A DNA stretch of 5,986 nt, from the NCBI GenBank assembly GCA_017848205.1, contig JAGDDO010000208.1, positions 1 through 5,986 on the forward strand. The letters run 5' to 3'. Positions 1 through 5,986 of this stretch are shown in pieces (position 1 is the stretch's first letter; each line of letters begins with the position of its first letter). The position numbers and the translations under genes were made by a program. The DNA is from Oscillospiraceae bacterium (GTDB lineage: Bacteria > Bacillota_A > Clostridia > Oscillospirales > Ruminococcaceae). The notes under the pieces are model-generated. The model saw only the letters and a program-made list of their open reading frames with translations, did not search any database and was not told the DNA's origin.

Positions 1-369
1 CTCGTATATACGCTGCTTCGCATAAAGGTCAAATATGCCGAGGCATTCAACTTTGCTTTTATCATCTTTTTCGATGTATTTATAGAATATTTCAGGAGCG
101 TTTCCTGTAAACAGCATTACCTTGCCGTTGTCTATCGCTTCCTTAAGCTTATCTTTATACGGCATAAGACGTGAGATTATTTTTTCCTGATTGCTTTCGG
201 TACAGGCTCCCATATAGATCATATCCGGATCGCCGGTCACGAAAAACGGAGTATCGTTAAGGGAAGTATTTATGAATTCTGCATCAGGAAGGCACTTTTT
301 AAGATAGCGTATATTTCCTGAATCGCCGAAAAGGTTGCACTGTTCAGGGTAAAGTACTTCAATCTGCAT
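1..369 (-). CDS. gatD: GatD-like class I glutamine amidotransferase-fold protein, N-terminal 123 residues, catalytic Cys replaced (partial at left edge)
   Basis: The ATG is at 369-367 on the minus strand and the frame stays open to base 1, giving 123 residues of a protein that is usually about 240. Known GatD proteins release ammonia from glutamine and pass it to MurT, which amidates the D-Glu of lipid II in the cytoplasm. Family signs are the N-terminal CNLFGDSGNI (residues 11-20, like LNLYGDxGNI), the oxyanion-loop region YMGACTESNQEK (52-63, where GatD has GGGSDREQ), and the nucleophile-elbow region VMLFTGNAPEIF (84-95). The canonical elbow is TICGGYQFLG, so Thr88 (codon ACA, 106-108) stands where the catalytic Cys should be. 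The glutaminase is therefore probably inactive or altered. The catalytic His would lie in the missing half. The gene overlaps the end of murT by 11 bp, and its AAGGAG (380-385) lies inside murT with a 10-nt spacer, so the two are probably translationally coupled. The family call is fairly sure; the function is not. Confidence 0.82.
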   Translation of the reverse strand, partial: MQIEVLYPEQCNLFGDSGNIRYLKKCLPDAEFINTSLNDTPFFVTGDPDMIYMGACTESNQEKIISRLMPYKDKLKEAIDNGKVMLFTGNAPEIFYKYIEKDDKSKVECLGIFDLYAKQRIYE

Positions 370-1735
370 TTTTCATCATCTCCTTTATTTTTTCCTTAAG
401 GATCTCCTTGTACTGATCAACATACATGTCAAAGAAAACGTAGATATTCTTTGATATTTTAAGGTCAAGAAGTTTGTCAGCATCAACTTCATGCTCGGTA
501 GTGCTGATCTTTTCTTCAGGAATTCCGGCGACAAGAAGCCTTAATACAAGGTCGCCTGCACGTTTTCCTGCAACGATTATCTGCTTTATATTGTCGTTTA
601 CAAGGAATTCAAAGTCAACGTCATAGTACCAGGCTGTGTTTTCCGAAGTTTCTTTTCTGTCGTAGTAATCGTCCCAGAGAAGAATAACGGCAGTGTCCGG
701 TGTGTTTCTTGCTATGTTAAGTGAATGTGAGCAGGCAACAGGGTTCTGGCCCTTGGCCATGATGCATTTTAGAGTTCTGCCTTTTTCCTCAGTAACGTCA
801 TAACGTGAACGGACAACGTTGATTTTCTTAAATGAAGCTGCAAGCTGTTCTTCGGTAAGTCCGAAGGTCCTCAGTGCTGCAGTTACCGCTGTTGCATTGT
901 AAAGATTGATCGTGTTTTCACACGGAACATTGTATTTTTCTGTTTTTCCGTCATGAAGGACTTCGATATCAGCTCGTCCTTCAGGAGTAAACACGCGTGA
1001 GGCAGTATCAAAATCAGGTTCCGGCGAGCAGAAATCACATTTCGAGCATTTTGCACGTCCAATATGATTGTAGCGCAGAAAGCTGTATTCAAGCGGTGAG
1101 CTGCACACAGGACATGCTGTTATGTCGCGGACAATGTTATCGCCTATAAGCTGCTCATCAGTGAATGGTTCCATGCCGAAATAGGTTCTTTTGTTGTTTT
1201 TCTTAAGCGAAGAGCTTATAAGATCATCAGCATTAAGAATAAGATGTGTTTTATCAGGAATATTATCGTTGAGAATATTGAAGATATATTCCACGTGTGC
1301 GTTTCTCTTGTATGAGTCACGTGTAAGATTTGTAACTATAAGAATATCCGGCTGAACATAAGGGTATACCCTTACAGCGCTGCGTTCATCTATCTCAAGG
1401 ACGCAGTACTTCTTTGTGGCTTTGCCAGTGAGAGTACTGTCTTTGAGAAGGGCAGCAGAAATACCTGTGTCAACATTACCGCCGAAATTATTGTTTGTAC
1501 AGTCATAACCGTTATCGGCAAGAATATCAAGAAGCATGTTGCTGCAGGTGGTTTTACCGTTGGTTCCTGTAACAGCTATAATTTTTTCCGGCTTTTCAAG
1601 ATGTTTCAGAAAATCAGGGCACAGTGTAAGAACAACAGATCCCGGAAAATTGGTCGCTCTTTTCTTAAGCATCTTAAGCAGCGCTATTGTAAGCTTTCCG
1701 CAGAATAAAGCAAAATAAAATCGTATTGGTTTCAT
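359..1735 (-). CDS. murT: MurT-type lipid II isoglutaminyl synthase subunit (Mur ligase family, MurT C-terminal/DUF1727 domain)
   Basis: This 458-residue protein (S. aureus MurT is about 437) has the Mur-ligase ATP site AVTGTNGKTT (54-63) and the central-domain segments LEIDE (113-117) and VTNLTRD (134-140). Between these and the C-terminal domain is a four-Cys zinc-ribbon insertion, Cys208/211 and Cys230/233, typical of MurT. NLYNATAVTAAL (277-288) is the usual Asn/Ala-rich Mur segment. The C-terminal domain contains DVDFE (372-376), as in MurT proteins. The family activates the D-Glu carboxylate of lipid II with ATP and accepts ammonia from GatD. The segment WDDYYDRKETSENTAW (354-369) differs from the usual ADG-x-DTSW pattern: it has a short insertion and NTAW in place of DTSW. 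That is notable beside a Cys-less GatD. The first Met is kept because RFYFALFCGKLTIALL...ATNFPG matches the usual MurT N-terminus. Its ribosome site (CGGAG, complement of 1750-1754) is 14 nt away, which is long. It is the first gene of a leftward operon with the gatD-like gene. Confidence 0.9.
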   Translation of the reverse strand: MKPIRFYFALFCGKLTIALLKMLKKRATNFPGSVVLTLCPDFLKHLEKPEKIIAVTGTNGKTTCSNMLLDILADNGYDCTNNNFGGNVDTGISAALLKDSTLTGKATKKYCVLEIDERSAVRVYPYVQPDILIVTNLTRDSYKRNAHVEYIFNILNDNIPDKTHLILNADDLISSSLKKNNKRTYFGMEPFTDEQLIGDNIVRDITACPVCSSPLEYSFLRYNHIGRAKCSKCDFCSPEPDFDTASRVFTPEGRADIEVLHDGKTEKYNVPCENTINLYNATAVTAALRTFGLTEEQLAASFKKINVVRSRYDVTEEKGRTLKCIMAKGQNPVACSHSLNIARNTPDTAVILLWDDYYDRKETSENTAWYYDVDFEFLVNDNIKQIIVAGKRAGDLVLRLLVAGIPEEKISTTEHEVDADKLLDLKISKNIYVFFDMYVDQYKEILKEKIKEMMKNAD

Positions 1736-1788
1736 AGAGTTTTTATCAGCTCCGTATTTTCAAATAATAAAGTGTAAGGGACGTCGCC

Positions 1789-1832
1789 GGTACACACATA
1801 TATAATTATAACATTTTTTTAACTGGTACACA
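1789..1832. repeat. Direct repeat GGTACACA bracketing the murT -10
   Basis: GGTACACA occurs at 1789-1796 and 1825-1832, 36 bp apart start to start. Extending two bases to the left gives C-C/T-GGTACACA with one mismatch. The right copy overlaps the murT -35 and the left copy lies at about the +1 to +10 region. This placement would suit a repressor, but an 8-bp repeat in a region this size could arise by chance. Confidence 0.3.
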
Positions 1833-1833
1833 A
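1805..1833 (-). promoter_or_regulatory. Predicted sigma-A promoter for murT-gatD
   Basis: Read on the minus strand, a perfect TATAAT lies at 1810-1805, preceded by TGT to make an extended -10 (TGTTATAAT). A TTGTGT -35 lies at 1833-1828, with a 17-bp spacer. The expected start is near 1798, giving a leader of about 63 nt before the murT ATG. The -35 is only a partial match to TTGACA, so the extended -10 probably carries much of the strength. Confidence 0.65.
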
Positions 1834-1866
1834 TAGCAGGATTTAAAAATAGTTTAGTCAATTTAC

Positions 1867-1895
1867 TTGATTATCCTGTCGTTTCATGGTATAAT
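1867..1895 (+). promoter_or_regulatory. Predicted sigma-A promoter for fabV
   Basis: TTGATT (1867-1872) and a perfect TATAAT (1890-1895) are separated by 17 bp, and TGG just before the -10 makes an extended -10 (TGGTATAAT). The expected start is near 1902, leaving a leader of about 42 nt. It is the strongest promoter visible in the window and probably serves fabV and the GGDEF/EAL gene behind it. Confidence 0.75.
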
Positions 1896-1943
1896 ATTTG
1901 TGTATATTATAGATTGTTTACAGATAAGGAGTAAAACACTGAC

Positions 1944-3122
1944 ATGATCATTCAACCAAAAACAAGAGGATTTATTTGTACAACAGCACATCCGGAAGGA
2001 TGCAGAAAAATCGTTTCCGAAAGCATTGAATATGCTAAAGCACACAAAAGCGAATGCGGTGCAAAAAAAGTTCTCGTAATCGGTTCTTCAATGGGATACG
2101 GCCTTTCATCAAGAATAGCAGCTGCTTATTCCAGCGGTGCCGCAACTATCGGTATTATTTTTGACAAGGAAGGTTCTGAAAAGAAACCTGCTTCAGCCGG
2201 CTGGTACAACACAGCAGCTTTTGAGGAATTCGCACACAGAGACGGACTCTATGCGAAAACCATCAACGGCGATGCCTTTTCAAAAGAGATCAAGGATCAG
2301 ACGATCGAACTTATCAAAAAGGATCTTGGAAAAGTTGACATGGTGATCTACAGCCTTGCAGCTCCAAGAAGAACAACAGCTGACGGTACTGTTTACTCAT
2401 CAGTTCTCAAGACAACTGAAGGAAACTATACCAACAAGACCATAGACCTTAAGGATAATTCAGTTAAGGAAGTTACTATTGAACCTGCCACCGATGAAGA
2501 AGTTCTTCACACCATCAAGGTAATGGGCGGTGAGGACTGGATGGACTGGATGGATGCCCTCAAGGCTGCCGATGCAATTGAAAAGGATGCGGTAACAGTT
2601 GCATTCTCATACCTCGGACCTGAGATAACACATCCTATCTACATGAACGGTTCTATCGGTCAGGCAAAGAAGCACCTTTATGAAACATCAAAGGCTATCT
2701 CAGCTAAATACAGCGACATTAAAGCATATATTTCCGTAAACAAGGCTCTTGTTACACAGTCAAGTTCAGCCATTCCTGTAGTTCCGCTTTACATTTCACT
2801 TCTTTTTAAGGTAATGAAGAAGAACGGCACTCACGAAGGCTGTATCGAACAGATGACAAGACTTTTCACAGACAAGCTGAAAGCCGGTTCTGCAGTTACT
2901 GACGAGGGCGGAATGATCCGACTCGACGACCTCGAAATGAAGGATGAGATCCAGAACGAAGTAAGAAAGCTCTGGGATGAAGTTACAACTGAAAACGTTA
3001 AGTCTCTTGCAGATATTGACGGTTACTGGAATGATTTCTTCGCACTTTTCGGATTCGGTGCAGACGGCATCAATTATGAAGCAGATACAGATCCGGTTTA
3101 CGATATAGCATCATTGAAATAA
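1944..3122 (+). CDS. fabV: Trans-2-enoyl-ACP/CoA reductase, FabV/Ter family
   Basis: FabV reduces trans-2-enoyl-ACP with NADH in the last step of each fatty-acid elongation cycle; the related Ter enzymes act on enoyl-CoA such as crotonyl-CoA. Length is 392 residues, close to the usual 395-400. Visible family marks are KTRGFICTTAHPEGC (6-20), the nucleotide-binding loop VIGSSMGYGLSSR (45-57), EKKPASAGWYN (79-89), YSLAAPRR (136-143), GGEDW (195-199), and the catalytic Tyr-x8-Lys pair (Tyr233, Lys242) inside HPIYMNGSIGQAK. The acidic residue at the end of the second strand (Asp74 in IIFDKE) fits NADH preference, by inference. AAGGAG at 1926-1931 lies 12 nt before the ATG. The gene is first after its own promoter and is followed closely by the GGDEF/EAL gene. 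No butyrate-pathway genes are adjacent, so a fatty-acid role is slightly favoured over crotonyl-CoA reduction, but sequence alone does not separate the two. Confidence 0.95.
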   Translation: MIIQPKTRGFICTTAHPEGCRKIVSESIEYAKAHKSECGAKKVLVIGSSMGYGLSSRIAAAYSSGAATIGIIFDKEGSEKKPASAGWYNTAAFEEFAHRDGLYAKTINGDAFSKEIKDQTIELIKKDLGKVDMVIYSLAAPRRTTADGTVYSSVLKTTEGNYTNKTIDLKDNSVKEVTIEPATDEEVLHTIKVMGGEDWMDWMDALKAADAIEKDAVTVAFSYLGPEITHPIYMNGSIGQAKKHLYETSKAISAKYSDIKAYISVNKALVTQSSSAIPVVPLYISLLFKVMKKNGTHEGCIEQMTRLFTDKLKAGSAVTDEGGMIRLDDLEMKDEIQNEVRKLWDEVTTENVKSLADIDGYWNDFFALFGFGADGINYEADTDPVYDIASLK

Positions 3123-3145
3123 CTTTTTTCTCAGGTTAGTATAAA

Positions 3146-3153
3146 GTGGGTGG
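3146..3153 (+). promoter_or_regulatory. Weak, non-canonical ribosome site of the GGDEF/EAL gene
   Basis: GTGGGTGG ends 4 nt before the ATG at 3158 and is a poorer anti-Shine-Dalgarno match than the AAGGAG sites before fabV, gatD and the galactanase gene. An in-frame TAA (3155-3157) touches the ATG, so no upstream start is possible. The receiver-like fold begins at about residue 11, so a later start is unlikely. Weak initiation would keep this signalling enzyme low relative to FabV if they share an mRNA. Confidence 0.45.
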
Positions 3154-3157
3154 TTAA

Positions 3158-4858
3158 ATGGGGATTGCAAGCAGTCCGGAGAAAACAAGAACTTTATTTG
3201 TTATTAAATCAGACAAATCCAGAAAGCATAATTTTTCAGACATGTTTTCCGGCAGCTACGATCTGATCGAAACAACATTCAGGGACGACAGTGCCGAACT
3301 GTTAAGAAAGCATTTCGGTGAAATCTCGCTGATAGTTATCGATACGGCGGACAACGCTGATGTAAGTATAAATTTTATCAGGGAAATAGAAGCAGATCAG
3401 AAATTCCGTGCTGTGCCTGTCATCGTTATTGCCGATGATTCTCTCGAAAAGGAAGAGGAGAGATTCCTTGCAGAAGGTGTCTCTGCCTTTACTACTTATT
3501 CTACCAGACAGAATCTTATTCTTCTGCAGACTGCCAACCTTATTAATCTGCGCGAAAACGCTGAAACAGGTATCGTTTCAGACATTGATGAGGTAACAGG
3601 CCTGTTTAACAGATTTGCTTTCTTCCGTGTCGCAGATACGATTCTTGAAGATAATCCTGACGATGAATTTGTTATATACATTTCTGAAGTTGACGGCATT
3701 AAAGGATATAACGAAAAGAACGGTAAGGAAGCCGGTGACGCACTGCTCAGAACTATAGGTGAGTATATGCGCAATATCGGTGACGAATGTCTGGCTGCCG
3801 GAAGATTTGCCGGCGATCAGTTCGTTTCGCTGTTCCGCAAGGATGAAAAGCTCAACAGCAGACTTCTTGAACTTAATGTAAACGAGGCCTATTCATTCTT
3901 CAAGGGCGATGCCGGTATCGACAAGCTCAGAATAAGATGTGCTATATATGAAGATATCGAACACGGAATACCGATTTCCGAGACCTGTGACCGTGCACTT
4001 CTCGCACTTCAGACGATCCGTGGAAAATACGGCAAGACTATAGTTCACTATGAAGCATCTGTTCTCTCTGAACACAGAAAGAAAGAACGCATCGAAGACA
4101 GTATGAAGGAAGCTCTTGAACAGAACCAGTTCAGAGTATTCTATCAGCCTAAGCACGATGTCAACACAGGTGAACTTACAGGTGCGGAAGCTCTCATCAG
4201 ATGGGTGCATCCTGACTTCGGCTTTATGTCTCCGGGTGAGTTCATTCCGGTGTTTGAGCAGAATGGTTTTATTTCCGAAGTTGATAATTTCGTATGGAAC
4301 AGAACCTGCCAGAATCTTAACAGATGGATAAACAAGGGCCTTAAAGTTGTGCCTATCTCGATCAATGCATCGAAGATCGATTTTATGAAGCCGGATTTCT
4401 TTGATAATCTTCACAGAGCATCAACTGAAATGAACGTACCTCCGCAGCTTCTCCACATTGAAGTTACAGAGTCGCTTTTTACGGATCAGATGGATGAACT
4501 CGTGGAGATACTTACAAAGTGCCAGAAAAACGGCTACAAAATAGAACTTGATGATTTCGGCAGCGGTTATTCCTCACTCAACACACTGAGTGTCCTTCCG
4601 CTGGATATTGTCAAGATGGATATGTCGCTTGTAAAGGCTATCACAAACTTCAAGAACATGAGAGTTTTCAGCGCATGTATCAATCTTGCAAAGAGCCTCG
4701 GACTCAAAACAGTTTCAGAGGGTGTCGAGACTAATGAGCAGATGTGGACCATACGCGAGCTCGGCGGTGATGCAATTCAGGGGTATTTATATTCAAAACC
4801 ATTATCTGAAGACGATTTTGAAAAATACCTTATTGAAAGCACATCTGATCAGAATTGA
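3158..4858 (+). CDS. Cyclic di-GMP phosphodiesterase: degenerate receiver - degenerate GGDEF - intact EAL
   Basis: The 566-residue protein has no signal peptide or membrane helix, so it should be cytoplasmic. Residues 10-130 look like a CheY-type receiver (LFVIKSD, LIVIDTAD with Asp62, VPVIVIADD), but the acidic pair and the conserved Lys are not evident, so phosphorylation is doubtful. Residues 142-300 are a GGDEF domain starting DEVTGLFNR. Its signature is AGDQF (218-222), the metal-site segment reads SEVD (176-179), and no RxxD inhibitory site is seen, so it is probably not a cyclase. Residues 312-560 are an EAL domain with its catalytic set present: EALIRW (Glu344), SINAS (Asn403), EVTES (Glu435/438), DDFGSGYSSL (Asp465/466), Lys486, EGVE (Glu521/524) and QGYLYSKP (Gln541). 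It should hydrolyse cyclic di-GMP to pGpG, with the GGDEF domain perhaps sensing GTP, as shown for other proteins with degenerate GGDEF domains. It begins 35 bp after fabV with no terminator between, so cotranscription is likely. Confidence 0.92.
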   Translation: MGIASSPEKTRTLFVIKSDKSRKHNFSDMFSGSYDLIETTFRDDSAELLRKHFGEISLIVIDTADNADVSINFIREIEADQKFRAVPVIVIADDSLEKEEERFLAEGVSAFTTYSTRQNLILLQTANLINLRENAETGIVSDIDEVTGLFNRFAFFRVADTILEDNPDDEFVIYISEVDGIKGYNEKNGKEAGDALLRTIGEYMRNIGDECLAAGRFAGDQFVSLFRKDEKLNSRLLELNVNEAYSFFKGDAGIDKLRIRCAIYEDIEHGIPISETCDRALLALQTIRGKYGKTIVHYEASVLSEHRKKERIEDSMKEALEQNQFRVFYQPKHDVNTGELTGAEALIRWVHPDFGFMSPGEFIPVFEQNGFISEVDNFVWNRTCQNLNRWINKGLKVVPISINASKIDFMKPDFFDNLHRASTEMNVPPQLLHIEVTESLFTDQMDELVEILTKCQKNGYKIELDDFGSGYSSLNTLSVLPLDIVKMDMSLVKAITNFKNMRVFSACINLAKSLGLKTVSEGVETNEQMWTIRELGGDAIQGYLYSKPLSEDDFEKYLIESTSDQN

Positions 4859-4866
4859 TTTTTCAG

Positions 4867-4898
4867 AAGACCCATGCAGAAATGCGTGGGTCTTTATA
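4867..4898 (+). terminator. Hairpin after the GGDEF/EAL gene, possible weak terminator or attenuator
   Basis: AAGACCCATGC (4867-4877) pairs with GCGTGGGTCTT (4884-4894) to give an 11-bp stem with one G-U pair and a 6-nt loop (AGAAAT). The U-rich tail is short (CTTTAT), so termination may be partial. It starts 9 nt after the EAL stop codon and ends only about 9 nt before the ribosome site of the galactanase gene, which has no clear promoter of its own in the gap. Confidence 0.5.
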
Positions 4899-4915
4899 GT
4901 AAAGGAGTTATAAGA

Positions 4916-5986
4916 ATGAAGCAGAGAAAAATCGCTGCATTTGCTGCAGCATCGGTTCTTGCATTAAGCAGTTTTTCATACACCGGCACAGCTTTTGCTG
5001 CCGTACAGTACAGAGACGTTACCTTTAACGGTATTACTGTAAACGGGGGAGAAGCTGTTGCCGGTGTTGACATTTCCTCTGTTATTTCGCTTGAAAAGAG
5101 CGGAGTGGTTTTTAAGGATAAGGACGGAAACCCTCAGGACATTTTTCTTACTCTTAAAAACGCCGGTGTTAATTACATTCGTGTGCGTGTATGGAACAAG
5201 CCTGAAACAAATTCCGGACTTACATACGGCGGCGGAGCAAACGATATCGGTACTGCAGTCGAGATCGCAAAACGATGCAGCAAGTACGGACTTAAACTTC
5301 TTGTTGATTTTCATTACTCCGACTTCTGGGCAGATCCGGGCAAGCAGAGAGCTCCGAAGGAATGGGCGAATTATTCAGTTGACCAGAAATGCGACGCTGT
5401 AAAGAAATTTACGGCAGACTGCCTTGCCAAACTTAAAAGTACCGGTGTCGAGATCGGCATGGTTCAGGTAGGCAATGAAACGAACGGCGGACTCTGCGGA
5501 GAAAAAGACTGGCAGAATATCTGTAAGATCATGAATGCAGGTTCTTCGGCAGTAAGAAACTTTGACAGAAAAATTCTTGTGGCAGTTCACTTTACCAATC
5601 CTGAAAAATCCGGCAATTACGACTGGATCGCCGGAAATCTTGACAAATATAAAACGGACTACGACGTTTTTGCTTCATCCTACTATCCTTACTGGCACGG
5701 AACACCGGAAAACCTTACTTCAGAACTGAGCAAGGTAGCTTCAAAATACGGCAAATACGTCATGGTTGCTGAAACATCATGGGCTAATACTTTTGAAGAT
5801 TCAGACCAGTTTGCCAATACCATCGGCGATGCTTCCAGCCTCGGAAACTATGTATCCTACGACATAAGCGTACAGGGTCAGATAGAAGCTGTAACAAAGG
5901 TGTTTGAAGCAGTTGCTGATGTTGGACCGAAGGGAATAGGTGTTTTTTACTGGGAACCGGCCTGGATAACTGTCGGAAATGATCAC
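4916..5986 (+). CDS. Secreted GH53 endo-beta-1,4-galactanase (arabinogalactan galactosidase), partial at right edge
   Basis: The frame is open from the ATG to the end of the window (357 residues, no stop). AAAGGAG (4901-4907) lies 8 nt before the ATG. Residues 1-28 form a Sec signal peptide: basic MKQRK, a hydrophobic core, and cleavage after AFA (Ala28). The catalytic domain begins at about GVDISSV (50-56) and shows GH53 marks: YIRVRVWNKP (87-96), YGGGANDI (104-111), LLVDFHYSDFWADP (128-141), QVGNETNGG (184-192) with the acid/base Glu188, SSYYPYWHG (254-262) and VAETSWAN (284-291) with the nucleophile Glu286. GVFYWEPAW (342-350) is the conserved end of the barrel. The family cuts internal beta-1,4-galactosyl bonds in pectic galactan and type I arabinogalactan. 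Nearly the whole catalytic domain is here. Any binding module, sorting signal or dockerin would lie beyond the edge, so cellulosomal attachment cannot be judged. Confidence 0.93.
   Translation, partial: MKQRKIAAFAAASVLALSSFSYTGTAFAAVQYRDVTFNGITVNGGEAVAGVDISSVISLEKSGVVFKDKDGNPQDIFLTLKNAGVNYIRVRVWNKPETNSGLTYGGGANDIGTAVEIAKRCSKYGLKLLVDFHYSDFWADPGKQRAPKEWANYSVDQKCDAVKKFTADCLAKLKSTGVEIGMVQVGNETNGGLCGEKDWQNICKIMNAGSSAVRNFDRKILVAVHFTNPEKSGNYDWIAGNLDKYKTDYDVFASSYYPYWHGTPENLTSELSKVASKYGKYVMVAETSWANTFEDSDQFANTIGDASSLGNYVSYDISVQGQIEAVTKVFEAVADVGPKGIGVFYWEPAWITVGNDH

Larger units (their letters stand above)
1736..1943. other. Divergent intergenic control region between murT and fabV
   Basis: This 208-bp AT-rich stretch separates the leftward murT start from the rightward fabV start. 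It carries two back-to-back promoters whose -35 boxes are about 33 bp apart, leaving an AT-rich centre (about 1834-1866) that could bind a regulator. An 8-bp direct repeat GGTACACA (1789-1796 and 1825-1832) brackets the murT -10. I see no ORF, tRNA or structured riboswitch, and no FapR-like operator (TTAGTACCT and its inverse). Confidence 0.7.

Noticed and set aside
1..369. gatD-like frame as a pseudogene because of the missing Cys
   Set aside because: The frame is intact, has a good ribosome site and overlaps murT in the usual operon style; residue changes cluster in the active site rather than being random decay.
1858..1870. Short inverted repeat TCAA-TTTAC-TTGA overlapping the fabV -35
   Set aside because: The arms are only 4 bp and do not match FapR or FabT operator patterns I know; too weak to call an operator.
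2534..2551. Tandem 9-bp repeat GGACTGGAT in fabV
   Set aside because: It encodes DWMDWMDAL, which fits the normal FabV segment GGEDWxxWxDAL, so it is ordinary coding sequence.
3893..4414. A 173-codon open frame on the minus strand inside the GGDEF/EAL gene
   Set aside because: It lies wholly antisense to a gene with clear conserved domains, shows no recognisable motif, and is best explained as a codon-bias shadow.
4895..4900. TATAGT as a -10 box for the galactanase gene
   Set aside because: No -35 lies 16-18 bp upstream, and the predicted start would fall in the ribosome site.
4976..5402. Open frames on both strands (112 and 114 codons) overlapping the galactanase gene
   Set aside because: The GH53 frame through the same bases has a signal peptide and catalytic motifs; the other frames show none.

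Overview
The window looks like chromosomal DNA from an anaerobic, gut or rumen type Clostridia (Firmicutes), most likely Ruminococcus or a close relative. This is an inference from moderate to low GC, strong AAGGAG-type ribosome sites, a MurT/GatD-type cell-wall locus, a FabV/Ter-type enoyl reductase and a secreted GH53 galactanase. The species cannot be fixed from the sequence alone.

Layout. Positions 1-1735 hold a leftward two-gene operon: murT, then a gatD-like gene that overlaps it by 11 bp and runs off the left edge. Positions 1736-1943 are a divergent control region. It contains one good sigma-A type promoter for each direction, both with an extended -10 and a 17-bp spacer. Rightward from there come fabV (1944-3122), a receiver-like/GGDEF/EAL protein only 35 bp downstream (3158-4858), a hairpin that may be a weak terminator (about 4867-4898), and a secreted GH53 endo-galactanase (4916 to beyond the right edge).

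How the genes fit together. MurT/GatD pairs normally amidate the D-glutamate of lipid II. FabV performs the last reduction of fatty-acid elongation. The EAL protein should hydrolyse cyclic di-GMP. The galactanase cuts pectic beta-1,4-galactan outside the cell. The first two are envelope biogenesis functions sharing a divergent promoter region. The last is a polysaccharide-degradation function that may or may not share the fabV transcript.

Most unusual points. The gatD-like protein has Thr where the amidotransferase family has its catalytic Cys, and its oxyanion-loop region also departs from the canonical GGG pattern. Its MurT partner also differs from the family consensus in the segment that normally faces GatD. 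The cyclic di-GMP protein has a degraded receiver and a degraded GGDEF site (AGDQF), but an EAL domain whose catalytic residues all appear intact. I see no mobile elements, CRISPR arrays, tRNA or rRNA genes. Apart from the Cys-less GatD, nothing here clearly points to an undescribed system.
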